A DNA stretch of 53,047 bases from Litoreibacter sp. (GTDB lineage: Bacteria; Pseudomonadota; Alphaproteobacteria; Rhodobacterales; Rhodobacteraceae), in contig JAPORH010000177.1 in the NCBI GenBank assembly GCA_026710325.1, forward strand, positions 1 through 53,047. Direction: 5' to 3'. Under the pieces are notes generated by a model that was not told where the DNA came from, did not search any database, and saw only the letters and a list, made by a program, of their open reading frames with translations. Every line of letters begins with the position of its first letter. Position 1 is the stretch's first letter. Both the position numbers and the translations under genes were made by a program. Of the stretch, positions 21,683-30,207 are shown piece after piece.

Positions 21683-24670
21683 ATGGGCAATGCACAGGAA
21701 AGACAGATTGACGACGAAAGCTTTGTAGACGAGCTCGCGCCAGGCACGAAACTGTTGCACGGTCAGTTTACGATCGAAAAGTTTCTTAACTCTGGCGGGT
21801 TCGGGATCACATATCTCGCACGCGACAGCCTGGACCGCAAAGTGGTCATCAAGGAGTGTTTCCCGTCTTCGTTCTGTCATCGCTCGCGCGCCATCGTTCA
21901 GCCACGCTCCCGTGCGCACACCGCGGAGCTCAAATCGGTCGTAGACCTGTTTGTCCAGGAAGCGCGCAGCCTTTCCAAGTTGGAGCATCCGAACATCGTC
22001 GGCGTGCACCAGGTCTTTGAAGACAATTCAACCGCCTATATGGTTCTCGATTTTGTCGAAGGCCGTGACCTTCTCGATACGCTGGAAGAGGGCAATCACA
22101 ACCTGACTGCGCCGCAGATCAAAGGCATCCTGAAAGATGTGCTTGGCGCCGTCGGCTACATCCACAGCCAAGACATCCTGCACCGCGACATCTCGCCCGA
22201 CAATATTCTGATCGACGCAGACCTGCGCCCCGTATTGATTGACTTCGGCGCCGCGCGGGAAGAAGCCACCAAGAAAAGCCGCGTCTTGTCTGCGCTTCGC
22301 GTGGTCAAAGACGGCTATTCGCCGCAAGAATTCTATGTTCAGGGCAGCGCCCAGACCCCATCAAGCGACCTCTATGCGCTTGGCGCGACATTCTATCACC
22401 TGATTGAAGGTGAAGTGCCGCCAAATAGCCAAGCACGTCTTGCAGCCATCGCGGCAGGCGAAGAGGACACGTATCAACCCCTCGTGGACCGCGTCAAAGG
22501 CTACGACAAAAAGTTCCTGTCGGCGATCGACAAATCCTTGGGTATTTTGCCGAAAGACCGCCTGCAATCTGCGCAGGAATGGCTGGACATGATGGAAGGC
22601 AAACGCCGCATGTCACGCGTTGTGACACCGGTCGCGCCCCCACCCTCATCGGCCGTTGCTGAGACAGTTGCAGCCGAAAAACGCAACAATTCCAAGCTCG
22701 TACCGCTTCTCGGCTCCACTGCAGTGATTGCAATCCTTGCCGTTGGCGGGTTGTTTGGTACAGGCGTGCTTCAAATGCCAGGCAGTGATGTCAGCGAAAC
22801 CGACGTAGCTGTCGCCAACCCAGCCAGCTCTGACACAGGTTCGACACAAGAGGCGCCAGCAGACGCAGCCCTCCCAGGCCCGCTGGCAGAGGCCGAAGGG
22901 CCAAGCACCACCAGCTCGGGCGCTGACATCGTGGACCGCAACCCAAATTTCCTTGAGATCATCGGCAACGATGGCGGGTCTGGAGCAACCGCACCGGCAG
23001 ATACCGGCGGCGCGCAAACCGCCGAACAAGCCAAAGCGATTTTGCAGGCCGAGATGGAAGCCGCGCAACGCGAGGCAGAAGAACAGCGCCAAGCTGAAAT
23101 CGCCGCAGCCGAAGCTGAAGCGCAACGTCTGGCGGAAATTCAGGCAGCTCAAGATTCGGCACGTCGCGAAGCTGAAGCCGCCGCCGCCAAAGCAGCGGAA
23201 GAAGCGGAGGCCCGCCGTCAAGCAGACGTAGCCGCAACTGAAGCAGAGGCGCAGCGTTTGGCTGAGATCATCGAATCAGAAGCCGAGGCCCGCCGCCAAG
23301 CCGAAGTTGCAGCCGCCGAGGCAGAAGAAAAACGCCTCGCCGAAGTTGCAGCCGCTGAAGAAAAACGCCTTGCAGATATCGCTGCAGCTGAAGCTGAGGC
23401 ACAACGCCTCGCAGAAGTGGCCGCTGCTGAGGCTGAGGCACGTCGCCAAGCCGAGGCCGCAGTGGCGAAAGCTGAAGAACAGCGCCTCGCAGATATCGCT
23501 GCAGCCGAAGCTGAAGCCAAGCGCTTGGCCGAAGTCGCAGCCGCTGAAGCGCAAGCCCGTCGCGAAGCCGAGGCCGCAGCCGCTGAAGCAAACGAGCAGC
23601 GTCTCGCTGAGATCGCAGCCGCCGAAGCCGAAGCCGAGCGCTTGGCTGAAGTCGCAGCAGCGGAAGCCGAGGCACGCCGTCAGGCTGAGATCGAGGTTGC
23701 ACAAGCAAATGAGCAACGCCTTGCAGATATCGCAGCCGCGGAAGCCGAAGCGCAACGCCAAGCTGAAATCGCAGAGGCCGAGGCAGAAGCACGCCGTCAG
23801 GCCGAAATCGAAGTAGCCGAAGCGAAACGCCAGGTTGAAATTGCAGCGGTCGAAGCCGAAGCACGCCGTCTTGCGCAAATTGAGGCCGCCGAGGCCGCAG
23901 CGCAGCGTCAAGCAGAGATTGCCGAGGCCGAAGCCGAAGCTCAGCGCCTTGCAGATATCTCAGCCGCCGAAGCCGAAACCAAGCGTCAGGCAGAAGTCGC
24001 CGCAGCAGAGGCGGAAGCCCAGCGCCAGGCCGAAATTGCAGCCGCGGAAGCAGAGGCCCAAAGCCAACCGGCGATTTCCTTTATCGAAGCCAGACCGGCT
24101 CCCGTTCAATCGTCCAGCGTTCTTTCCGCCTGGTCTTTGGAACTGCCCTTTAGCGGCGAAGGCGACAGCAACGTGATCACCGACGTCAATATCGTGGCAC
24201 CAGCCTGGGCCACCCCGGGCACCAAAGTGGTCGCCGTCAATGGCGCACCTGTCGAGAATCTCGCGGATATCTCCGCGGTCCTGCGCAACACAACGCAGCC
24301 AAGCGAGGGCGCCACGCAGCGCGTTTCATTCATGCTTCAGCCAGAGGCCGGTGGAACGCTCTTTGAGCAGACCTGGGAATTCCCGATCGTGCAGGAAACA
24401 GCATTGCTGAACGGCATCGGTTTCTCCACACGGTTTAACGGTGAAAACTGGACGACCGTGGTCACCGACGTCCCCAGTGGCGGCAGCGACTTCCAGGTTG
24501 GCGACGAACTGATCGCGCTGATGACAACTTCTGAGCGCATCGAAGGCCGCAATTCGCTTCAAGACATCGTCGAGCGGGAGCTTGAAAACGGGCAAACCGA
24601 ATTCAGCTTCGCAGTCTCACGCGATGGCTCCATGTGGGTTGTGTCCATGACCTATAGCGGCGGCGTCTAA
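21683..24670 (+). CDS. Transmembrane Ser/Thr protein kinase with repeat rod and PDZ-like tail
   Basis: A 995-residue protein. The N-terminal Hanks-type kinase (about 25-310) has all catalytic parts: glycine loop NSGGFGITY, Lys57, helix C Glu93, HRDISPDN (167-174) and DFG (187-189). The APE-type segment is altered to GYSPQEF. One transmembrane helix follows at about 338-360, so the remainder should be periplasmic. After a Thr/Ser/Pro linker, residues 447-793 are about 26 copies of a 13-residue Ala/Glu/Arg-rich helical repeat. The last 200 residues look like two PDZ-like units (NGAPV and VGDELIALM). The FHA and PP2C genes follow, so it likely phosphorylates Thr residues read by FHA and reset by PP2C. 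The ligand sensed outside is unknown. Confidence 0.92.
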   Translation: MGNAQERQIDDESFVDELAPGTKLLHGQFTIEKFLNSGGFGITYLARDSLDRKVVIKECFPSSFCHRSRAIVQPRSRAHTAELKSVVDLFVQEARSLSKLEHPNIVGVHQVFEDNSTAYMVLDFVEGRDLLDTLEEGNHNLTAPQIKGILKDVLGAVGYIHSQDILHRDISPDNILIDADLRPVLIDFGAAREEATKKSRVLSALRVVKDGYSPQEFYVQGSAQTPSSDLYALGATFYHLIEGEVPPNSQARLAAIAAGEEDTYQPLVDRVKGYDKKFLSAIDKSLGILPKDRLQSAQEWLDMMEGKRRMSRVVTPVAPPPSSAVAETVAAEKRNNSKLVPLLGSTAVIAILAVGGLFGTGVLQMPGSDVSETDVAVANPASSDTGSTQEAPADAALPGPLAEAEGPSTTSSGADIVDRNPNFLEIIGNDGGSGATAPADTGGAQTAEQAKAILQAEMEAAQREAEEQRQAEIAAAEAEAQRLAEIQAAQDSARREAEAAAAKAAEEAEARRQADVAATEAEAQRLAEIIESEAEARRQAEVAAAEAEEKRLAEVAAAEEKRLADIAAAEAEAQRLAEVAAAEAEARRQAEAAVAKAEEQRLADIAAAEAEAKRLAEVAAAEAQARREAEAAAAEANEQRLAEIAAAEAEAERLAEVAAAEAEARRQAEIEVAQANEQRLADIAAAEAEAQRQAEIAEAEAEARRQAEIEVAEAKRQVEIAAVEAEARRLAQIEAAEAAAQRQAEIAEAEAEAQRLADISAAEAETKRQAEVAAAEAEAQRQAEIAAAEAEAQSQPAISFIEARPAPVQSSSVLSAWSLELPFSGEGDSNVITDVNIVAPAWATPGTKVVAVNGAPVENLADISAVLRNTTQPSEGATQRVSFMLQPEAGGTLFEQTWEFPIVQETALLNGIGFSTRFNGENWTTVVTDVPSGGSDFQVGDELIALMTTSERIEGRNSLQDIVERELENGQTEFSFAVSRDGSMWVVSMTYSGGV
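23021..24060 (+). repeat. 39-bp coding repeats (13-residue units) in the kinase
   Basis: About 26 imperfect tandem units of 39 bases encode the pattern RLAEVAAAEAEAR with Q, K or E variation. The units differ in sequence at synonymous and conservative sites, so this is an old protein repeat, not a fresh DNA expansion. The pattern resembles the helical domain of TolA. Thirteen residues do not match a 7- or 11-residue coiled-coil period, so a single stable helix or a bundle is as likely as a classic coiled coil. Confidence 0.85.
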
Positions 24671-24708
24671 CCCGACGAGCAAGACAAGAACAACAGAGAG
24701 ACAGGACC

Positions 24709-25557
24709 ATGAAATTCATTCGAGATCTCCTTTCCCGCAAGTCAGCGTCAGAGCAAAAGCCGGCTACCTTGGCCGAGGACCTCGTGACACCGCGTAAGGT
24801 GAAAGCACCAGAAATAGAGCCGGTTATCGAGGAAATGCCGGCGCCTGCCGAAGAAAAAGAGGTCACTTTGACCTTGGTCGAAAACGCCACAGGCACCGGA
24901 ACGGAAATGGTCGAAGCAGAAGTCGGCAAAGCCGCTGACGAGCTGCTGAGCAAAGTCAATGCCGAAGTCTCCAACAAAGGTGCACAGGCCGAAGCCGTCA
25001 GCATCTGGGACCTCGACACAGATGACGCCGCAGCACCGGCCGCGGAAGAAAAGCCGACGCCGCGCAAGCGCCGCCGCAACCAGACACGACTTCTGGGCTT
25101 CGAAGATCCCGGCGCGGACGTTGTCTCCCCCTTCGAGAAGGCCGAACCGGTCGCACCCGCTGCGACTGGCGCTAAATTCCCGGTAGGTTGGGTGCTGGTC
25201 ATTGACGGCCCAGGCCGTGGCGAAAGCTTCGCGCTTGAAGCCGGAATGTCACAAATCGGGCGTGCCGAAGATCAAGCCATCCAGCTTGACTTTGGTGACA
25301 ATTCAGTGTCCCGCGTGAACCACGCCGCCATCGTATATGACACCGAAACCCACACCTTCATCCTTGGTCATGGCGGCAAGAAGAACATTGTGCGCCTGAA
25401 CGGCAAGCCGGTGATCTCGAACGAGGACATCAAGACCGGCGACGAAATGAAAGTGGGCGAAACCACACTGCGCTTCGTCGCGGCATGCTCCCCCGAATTC
25501 AACTGGGCAGACCAAGACGACAGCGACGAGGAGAGCGACGATGTGGCGATCGCCTGA
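24709..25557 (+). CDS. FHA domain protein
   Basis: A 282-residue cytoplasmic protein. The first 160 residues are acidic, proline- and alanine-rich and probably disordered, with a basic patch (PRKRRRNQ). The C-terminal 110 residues form a forkhead-associated domain, the phosphothreonine reader: QIGR loop, NSVSRVNHA and RLNGKP carry the conserved Arg, Ser, His and Asn. It has a GAGACAGGA ribosome binding site. Its end overlaps the PP2C gene by 17 bases. Between a Ser/Thr kinase and a PP2C phosphatase it is most likely the reader of the kinase's phosphorylation, either of itself or of a partner. Confidence 0.92.
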   Translation: MKFIRDLLSRKSASEQKPATLAEDLVTPRKVKAPEIEPVIEEMPAPAEEKEVTLTLVENATGTGTEMVEAEVGKAADELLSKVNAEVSNKGAQAEAVSIWDLDTDDAAAPAAEEKPTPRKRRRNQTRLLGFEDPGADVVSPFEKAEPVAPAATGAKFPVGWVLVIDGPGRGESFALEAGMSQIGRAEDQAIQLDFGDNSVSRVNHAAIVYDTETHTFILGHGGKKNIVRLNGKPVISNEDIKTGDEMKVGETTLRFVAACSPEFNWADQDDSDEESDDVAIA

Positions 25558-26527
25558 ACCAAGATTTGACGTCGCCTCAGCGATTTGCCAAGGCGGTCGC
25601 AGCTACCAGGAAGACGCGATCACAACCGATTTTCCATTCGGCGCGGATACCGGCATCGTGGTGCTGGCCGACGGAATGGGTGGCCACGCCGCAGGCGATG
25701 TTGCCTCCAAAATCGTCGTGACTGAAGTGTTCTCGGAGCTGAAGTTCCAAAGCGCGAACTTCGTGCAAAAAGAACGAGAGATCCCCGATTTCATGACCGT
25801 GGCTGCTGCGGAAGCAAACTCTGCCGTCAAGAATCACGTCGATGACAACCCCGCGGTCCGCGGGATGGGCGCGACCTTGGTCTCTGTGATTATGGTCGAG
25901 AACCGCATGTTCTGGATGTCCATCGGCGACAGCCCGCTCTACCTGCTTCGCGGTGGCAAGCTCAGCCAGCTGAATGAGGACCATTCCATGGCCCCCCAGA
26001 TCGACTTCATGGCCAAGCAAGGCCTGATCGATGCGGAAGCTGCGAAATATCATCCTGATCGCAACTGCCTGACTTCGGTCATCTTAGGCGATAGAATTGC
26101 CAAGTCGGATTGCCCAACAACGCCGTTTGAGATCAAGGTCGGCGACATCGTGGTCGTCTCCAGCGACGGGCTACAATATCTTGAAGAAGCAAAGATCCAG
26201 AAGATCTTGCATCGCTATCGTCGCCGCAAGGCAGCTGAGATTGCAGGCTACCTGCTGGAAGCGATCGAAGCTCTGGCTGACCCTGATCAGGACAACGTGT
26301 CCTTTGCGGTCATCAAGCTGAACCACAACAAACCGATGGAGCGCACTATTGCGCCGAAACCAACGGATGTGGTCGACACCCATAGTTCCAACGTGACCCG
26401 CGTCGTACAGCTCGACGAGGTCAAAAAGGAGATGCCTGAGTTCAAAACGAAGAACAAACCGGCGCCTGCGGATGGGAAATCCGACGATGTTGAGCCACCA
26501 GCGAAAATCTCGGTCGGTGAAAAATAA
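25541..26527 (+). CDS. PP2C-type Ser/Thr protein phosphatase
   Basis: A 328-residue phosphatase that likely reverses the neighbouring kinase. The metal-binding aspartates are in place: YQED near the start, LADGMGGHAAGD, VVSSDGL and DPDQDNVSF. MSIGDSPLYLLR is the central PP2C strand pair. The last 70 residues are charged and probably flexible. There is no membrane segment. The start overlaps the FHA gene by 17 bases and its TAA stop shares a base with the ATG of the next GTPase gene. This tight packing argues for fixed stoichiometry in one complex or pathway. Confidence 0.94.
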   Translation: MWRSPEPRFDVASAICQGGRSYQEDAITTDFPFGADTGIVVLADGMGGHAAGDVASKIVVTEVFSELKFQSANFVQKEREIPDFMTVAAAEANSAVKNHVDDNPAVRGMGATLVSVIMVENRMFWMSIGDSPLYLLRGGKLSQLNEDHSMAPQIDFMAKQGLIDAEAAKYHPDRNCLTSVILGDRIAKSDCPTTPFEIKVGDIVVVSSDGLQYLEEAKIQKILHRYRRRKAAEIAGYLLEAIEALADPDQDNVSFAVIKLNHNKPMERTIAPKPTDVVDTHSSNVTRVVQLDEVKKEMPEFKTKNKPAPADGKSDDVEPPAKISVGEK

Positions 26528-27840
26528 TGTCGGCGCAGGGTGAGGTTCAGGAGGCGCATCACGACCTAAAGCAGGCGATCGAGGGCGGAAAGCTGTCCGG
26601 AGCATTGCAGGAGCGCGCGGAAGCGCTCTTGCAACGTATCGAACGACCGCTGCGCCTTGGCGTGATGGGGTTGCCCGGAAGCGGGAAATCGACCCTACTC
26701 AACCTGCTTTTGGGCCAAAACGTCCTTCCAGAAGGCGTTCGGCTGCCAACCTTACAGCTCGCCTATGGCGAAGTCCCTGTTATGAAATGTACTTTGGGCG
26801 ACGGTTCGTCCAAGTCGCTTCAAAGCGACAATTTGGAAGCCCTGGCAGAGCTTAAACCGGCTTTCGCGCAGGTCTATCTACCGCTCCCAGCTTTGAACAA
26901 GCTTTCCATGATGGAGGTCGTTGCAAGCGCTGACACGCGCGAGCAGAGTCGGGCCATCAGCTGGGCGGCAAAACGCACAGATATCGCACTTTGGTGCAGT
27001 GCGGGCCGTTTCGACGAGGACGAGGAAGAGCTTTGGAGCTATGCACCCGAAAAGGTGCAGGATCACGCTTTCCTGATGCTCACCCATGCCGACACCCCAG
27101 CCACCAACGGCGATCCGCGCCAAAGACTGGCCGAGGCCAAGTCGCATGCTCAAGACTACTTCAAATCGATCCTGCCGATTGGCACCAAAGCCGCGCTTGC
27201 AGCCCGCAAGTCGGATGGATCGGTCGACAAGGAAGCGCTACGCGGCTCGGGTGGCATGGCCTTGATCTCCGGCATTTTGAAGGATGTGGAAACGGCCCGT
27301 GAAAGCGCCGTGGACCAGGCGCATATCTTCCTGCGTCAGGTCGATTTTTCAGGCAACGCCAAACCGCAAACCCGTGTGCTTGAGCGTGAGGTTGCGCCCT
27401 CTGAAGGCGAAGCTCCACAACAGGCCGAACCAAAAACCGAAGCCGTCAAATCTGCGAAGAAAGCGCCCGAGCCAAAGAAAAAGGCACCAGCGCCCGCGAA
27501 ACAGCCAAGCTACGCACCAGAGTCGCGCGCTGCGATTGAGATTGCAGTGGAACAGTTGAGCGCTGAAGGCAGCGTGATGCTCGAAGGTCTACGTGCGGGC
27601 TCACTTGACGACATCACCGTCATCGAGACATGCGTCGACACGGTCAAATGGCTCGATGAGTATCTCTCTAATAGTGGCGTGGCCAATGATCCGCTCTATG
27701 CCAAGACGTGCGAGGTGGCAGTCGATGCGGCCGACCTGATTCAGCTCATCCAGCTCGAGCCAGGCGACGGTGTCGCCTCCGATGCTCTAAGCCTCATGGT
27801 ACAGCTCAAGCAGGACCTGCAAAGCAACCTTGCAGCCTAA
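26527..27840 (+). CDS. P-loop GTPase-like protein with degenerate G3
   Basis: A 437-residue protein with a G1 loop GLPGSGKST (about 44-52) after an N-terminal helix. The G4-like segment is LTHAD. Where a DxxG G3 motif is expected I see only MMEVVASADT, so hydrolysis may be weak or absent. The segment ALWCSAGRF parallels VLWCTHATQ of the third GTPase at 30204, so the two are probably paralogues. Residues about 280-330 are Lys/Ala/Pro-rich (KKAPEPKKK) and probably a linker, followed by a helical C-terminus. The ATG overlaps the PP2C stop (TAATG). It belongs to the dynamin/Era-like small GTPase group by feel; its partner is unknown. Confidence 0.85.
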   Translation: MSAQGEVQEAHHDLKQAIEGGKLSGALQERAEALLQRIERPLRLGVMGLPGSGKSTLLNLLLGQNVLPEGVRLPTLQLAYGEVPVMKCTLGDGSSKSLQSDNLEALAELKPAFAQVYLPLPALNKLSMMEVVASADTREQSRAISWAAKRTDIALWCSAGRFDEDEEELWSYAPEKVQDHAFLMLTHADTPATNGDPRQRLAEAKSHAQDYFKSILPIGTKAALAARKSDGSVDKEALRGSGGMALISGILKDVETARESAVDQAHIFLRQVDFSGNAKPQTRVLEREVAPSEGEAPQQAEPKTEAVKSAKKAPEPKKKAPAPAKQPSYAPESRAAIEIAVEQLSAEGSVMLEGLRAGSLDDITVIETCVDTVKWLDEYLSNSGVANDPLYAKTCEVAVDAADLIQLIQLEPGDGVASDALSLMVQLKQDLQSNLAA

Positions 27841-27850
27841 AGAACTCACA

Positions 27851-28039
27851 ATGACCGACGCAGTTGACACATACTCAGAACGGTTTGTTTCCAATTTAAA
27901 TCAAATTCGCGCCACAAAATTGCCGTTCCCGGCCGGTCATATTCATCGAATGAGACACCTCTCCGGCATGTGGCCGGAACACGCGCCCGCCGGCGCGCAA
28001 AATATCGGCAAGGGACAAAGTGTGGGAGCTGAACAATGA
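27851..28039 (+). CDS. Small protein of unknown function
   Basis: A possible 62-residue protein (MTDAVDTYSERFVSN and so on, ending SVGAEQ). Support: it fills the only gap in the locus, its stop overlaps the start of the next gene as ATGA, and its direction agrees. Against: no recognisable domain and a poor ribosome binding site. An earlier in-frame ATG at 27830 lies inside the preceding gene. It may be a real small subunit or only a leader that couples translation of the dynamin gene. Confidence 0.45.
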   Translation: MTDAVDTYSERFVSNLNQIRATKLPFPAGHIHRMRHLSGMWPEHAPAGAQNIGKGQSVGAEQ

Positions 28040-30207
28040 AAATAGAGACGATCGCTGCGGAAGAGGGTGAAACGCAGGTTGATATGCCCGCGCCCTATAA
28101 CACGCAGTCGCTGACACCTGGCTTCGCACGCAATGGTCTCGACAACATGGACATGTTCCATGAGGAAATGCTCGACCTTCGCGAAGCGCTTCTGGATATT
28201 GAAAGCTTCGGTGGCCCTGAGGCGAAGAAAAAGGCTCAGAAACTTATCGGCTCGCTTGACGAGTTCGAGCCGTCCATCACGATGATTGGCCAGATCAAAT
28301 CCGGCAAAACCTCCCTCGTAAACGCCATGGCAGGCCGCCCTGAACTTCTTCCCGCCGATGTGAACCCTTGGACCTCGGTCGTGACGTCCCTTCACTTGAA
28401 CACACCCGTCGAAGACAAAGGCACAGTTGCGTCGTTCCAGTTCTTTGATCAATCCGAATGGGACCACCTTGTTGAAAACGGGGGTCGCATAGGCGAGCTT
28501 GCCAGCCGCGCCGGTGCCTCCGACGAATATGAGAAAGTCCGCGAACAGATCGCGGAGATGCGGGAAAAGACCAAAGCCCGCCTCGGCCGCAAGTTTGAGC
28601 TGATGCTCGGCCAAACCCACAATTATCGCCACCTCGATGAAGAACTTATGCAGCGCTACGTTTGCATGGGCGACGATTTTGGCGACCCTGCGTTGCTCGA
28701 TGAGCAGGGCCAATTCGCCGACATCACCAAATCCGCCGACCTATATCTCGACGCGCCGTCTCTTCCGATCCCGCTTTGCATCCGCGACACGCCGGGTGTG
28801 AACGACACGTTCATGATGCGCGAGCAGATCACCATCAACGCGCTGCGCGGCAGCCGTATTTGCGTTGTTGTCCTATCGGCCTCGCAGGCGCTCAGCTCGA
28901 TGGATATGGGGCTCATCCGCCTGATTTCTAACGTGAAGGCGCGCGAAGTCGTCATCTTCGTTAACCGCATCGACGAGCTGGCCAACCCAAAAGACGAAAT
29001 CCCTGAGATCGAAGCCTCAATCCTTCAAACGTTGGCCGACAACCATGGTCCGTCCGATATCGAGATCATTTTCGGCTCAGCCTATTGGGCCAACATGGCG
29101 CTTCAGGAAAAAGTCGAAGACATCGTCCCCGATAGTGCCGCTGCACTGAAAAACTACGCCGACGAAGGCGACGACGCGCTGTCCAATGAACAAACCTGGG
29201 ACCTTTCGGGTCTGCCGGACCTTTACGATGCAATAGCCAAACGCATCGCGGGCGGCGAAGGCACCGAAATGATGAACGCGATCCGGAAGCGGGCCACAAA
29301 CCACCTTCATGGTTTGAAAGCATCCAGCTCCATCGTGTCTCTGCGCCTCGGGGATCAACAGCTGAAAATGATCGAGCCAGAGGTGCTGGCCAAGCGTCTC
29401 GACGGCATCGAGGATCGCTACCACAACATGCTGAACGATCAGATCAACAAGCTGGTCGAGGGCTATTCGCGCCGGATTGAGCAATCACATAAGCGGTTCC
29501 TTGACCGCGCATTGGAATCCCTGCTGACGCATCTGGAAACCAAAGGTGACAGCGAGCTTTGGCAGTACTCGCCCGACGGGCTGCGCATTTTGCTGCGTTC
29601 CGGCTATCAATCCATGCGCAAATCGGTCGCTGCCGCCTGCGAGGCCGTCTTCGACGCCGCCGCGAAAGAGCTGACGCATACCTATCACAATGTGCTGTCC
29701 GCCGAAGTCGACGGGTTCACGATTACCCCTCCATCCGTCCCAGAGTTCCCGCCCCCGGTTACCTTGGGACAGACAATCGCTTTGGACCTGCAGACCTCAT
29801 GGTGGGACGGCTGGTGGAAACGCCGCAAAGGCTACCGCGCCTATGCAGACTCATTCTACGAGTTGATCGAGGCCGAGACATCTCCAATCGTCAATGACCT
29901 GAAAGACGGTCAAGTCGAAGATATCCGCCGAATGGCCCTTGAAGAGTTGGAAGAGTTCATCTCGGAGCAGGCCGGTATTCTAACTGATATTAGCAACAAG
30001 TCGCAGATCTCTTTTAACGAGCTGAAAGACCTCTTTGGCATCACCAAGCAGGAAGAACGTGACTCCCTCTTCGAGATTTTGTTCGAGGAATTCGCCGTCG
30101 AAGAGCCTGCCGAAACGGCTGAGCCTGAAGAGCCATCCGACGCCCCTGTGCGGCCCGAGCGCCCCACATCAATCATCCGCGCAGTAAATGAAGGAGACGC
30201 AGCATGA
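28036..30207 (+). CDS. Dynamin-family GTPase
   Basis: A 723-residue large GTPase. G1 is GQIKSGKTS (about 85-93), the G2 Thr is in NPWTSVVT, G3 is DTPGVND (about 251) and G4 is NRID (about 311), all intact. A long helical middle and stalk-like region follows. At about 590-620 is a Trp- and Arg-rich patch (SWWDGWWKRRKG), which could be a membrane-binding paddle. No transmembrane helix is visible. The C-terminus is acidic and proline-rich. Bacterial dynamin-like proteins bind and reshape membranes. Here it is embedded in a kinase-phosphatase locus. It begins by ATGA overlap with the small gene before it and its stop overlaps the next GTPase. Confidence 0.92.
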   Translation: MKIETIAAEEGETQVDMPAPYNTQSLTPGFARNGLDNMDMFHEEMLDLREALLDIESFGGPEAKKKAQKLIGSLDEFEPSITMIGQIKSGKTSLVNAMAGRPELLPADVNPWTSVVTSLHLNTPVEDKGTVASFQFFDQSEWDHLVENGGRIGELASRAGASDEYEKVREQIAEMREKTKARLGRKFELMLGQTHNYRHLDEELMQRYVCMGDDFGDPALLDEQGQFADITKSADLYLDAPSLPIPLCIRDTPGVNDTFMMREQITINALRGSRICVVVLSASQALSSMDMGLIRLISNVKAREVVIFVNRIDELANPKDEIPEIEASILQTLADNHGPSDIEIIFGSAYWANMALQEKVEDIVPDSAAALKNYADEGDDALSNEQTWDLSGLPDLYDAIAKRIAGGEGTEMMNAIRKRATNHLHGLKASSSIVSLRLGDQQLKMIEPEVLAKRLDGIEDRYHNMLNDQINKLVEGYSRRIEQSHKRFLDRALESLLTHLETKGDSELWQYSPDGLRILLRSGYQSMRKSVAAACEAVFDAAAKELTHTYHNVLSAEVDGFTITPPSVPEFPPPVTLGQTIALDLQTSWWDGWWKRRKGYRAYADSFYELIEAETSPIVNDLKDGQVEDIRRMALEELEEFISEQAGILTDISNKSQISFNELKDLFGITKQEERDSLFEILFEEFAVEEPAETAEPEEPSDAPVRPERPTSIIRAVNEGDAA

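Noticed and set aside
23218-23911. Several antisense and shifted open frames over the repeat region
   Set aside because: They come from the stop-free repeat composition and have highly biased Arg/Ser or Leu/Arg translations.
23021-24060. Tandem 39-bp repeats that might suggest a CRISPR array
   Set aside because: Units are directly adjacent with no spacers, stay in frame with the kinase gene and encode a regular Ala/Glu helix.
21683-26527. Type VI secretion kinase-FHA-phosphatase module
   Set aside because: The three parts match in kind, but no Tss, Hcp, VgrG or ClpV gene is present and the neighbours are GTPases.
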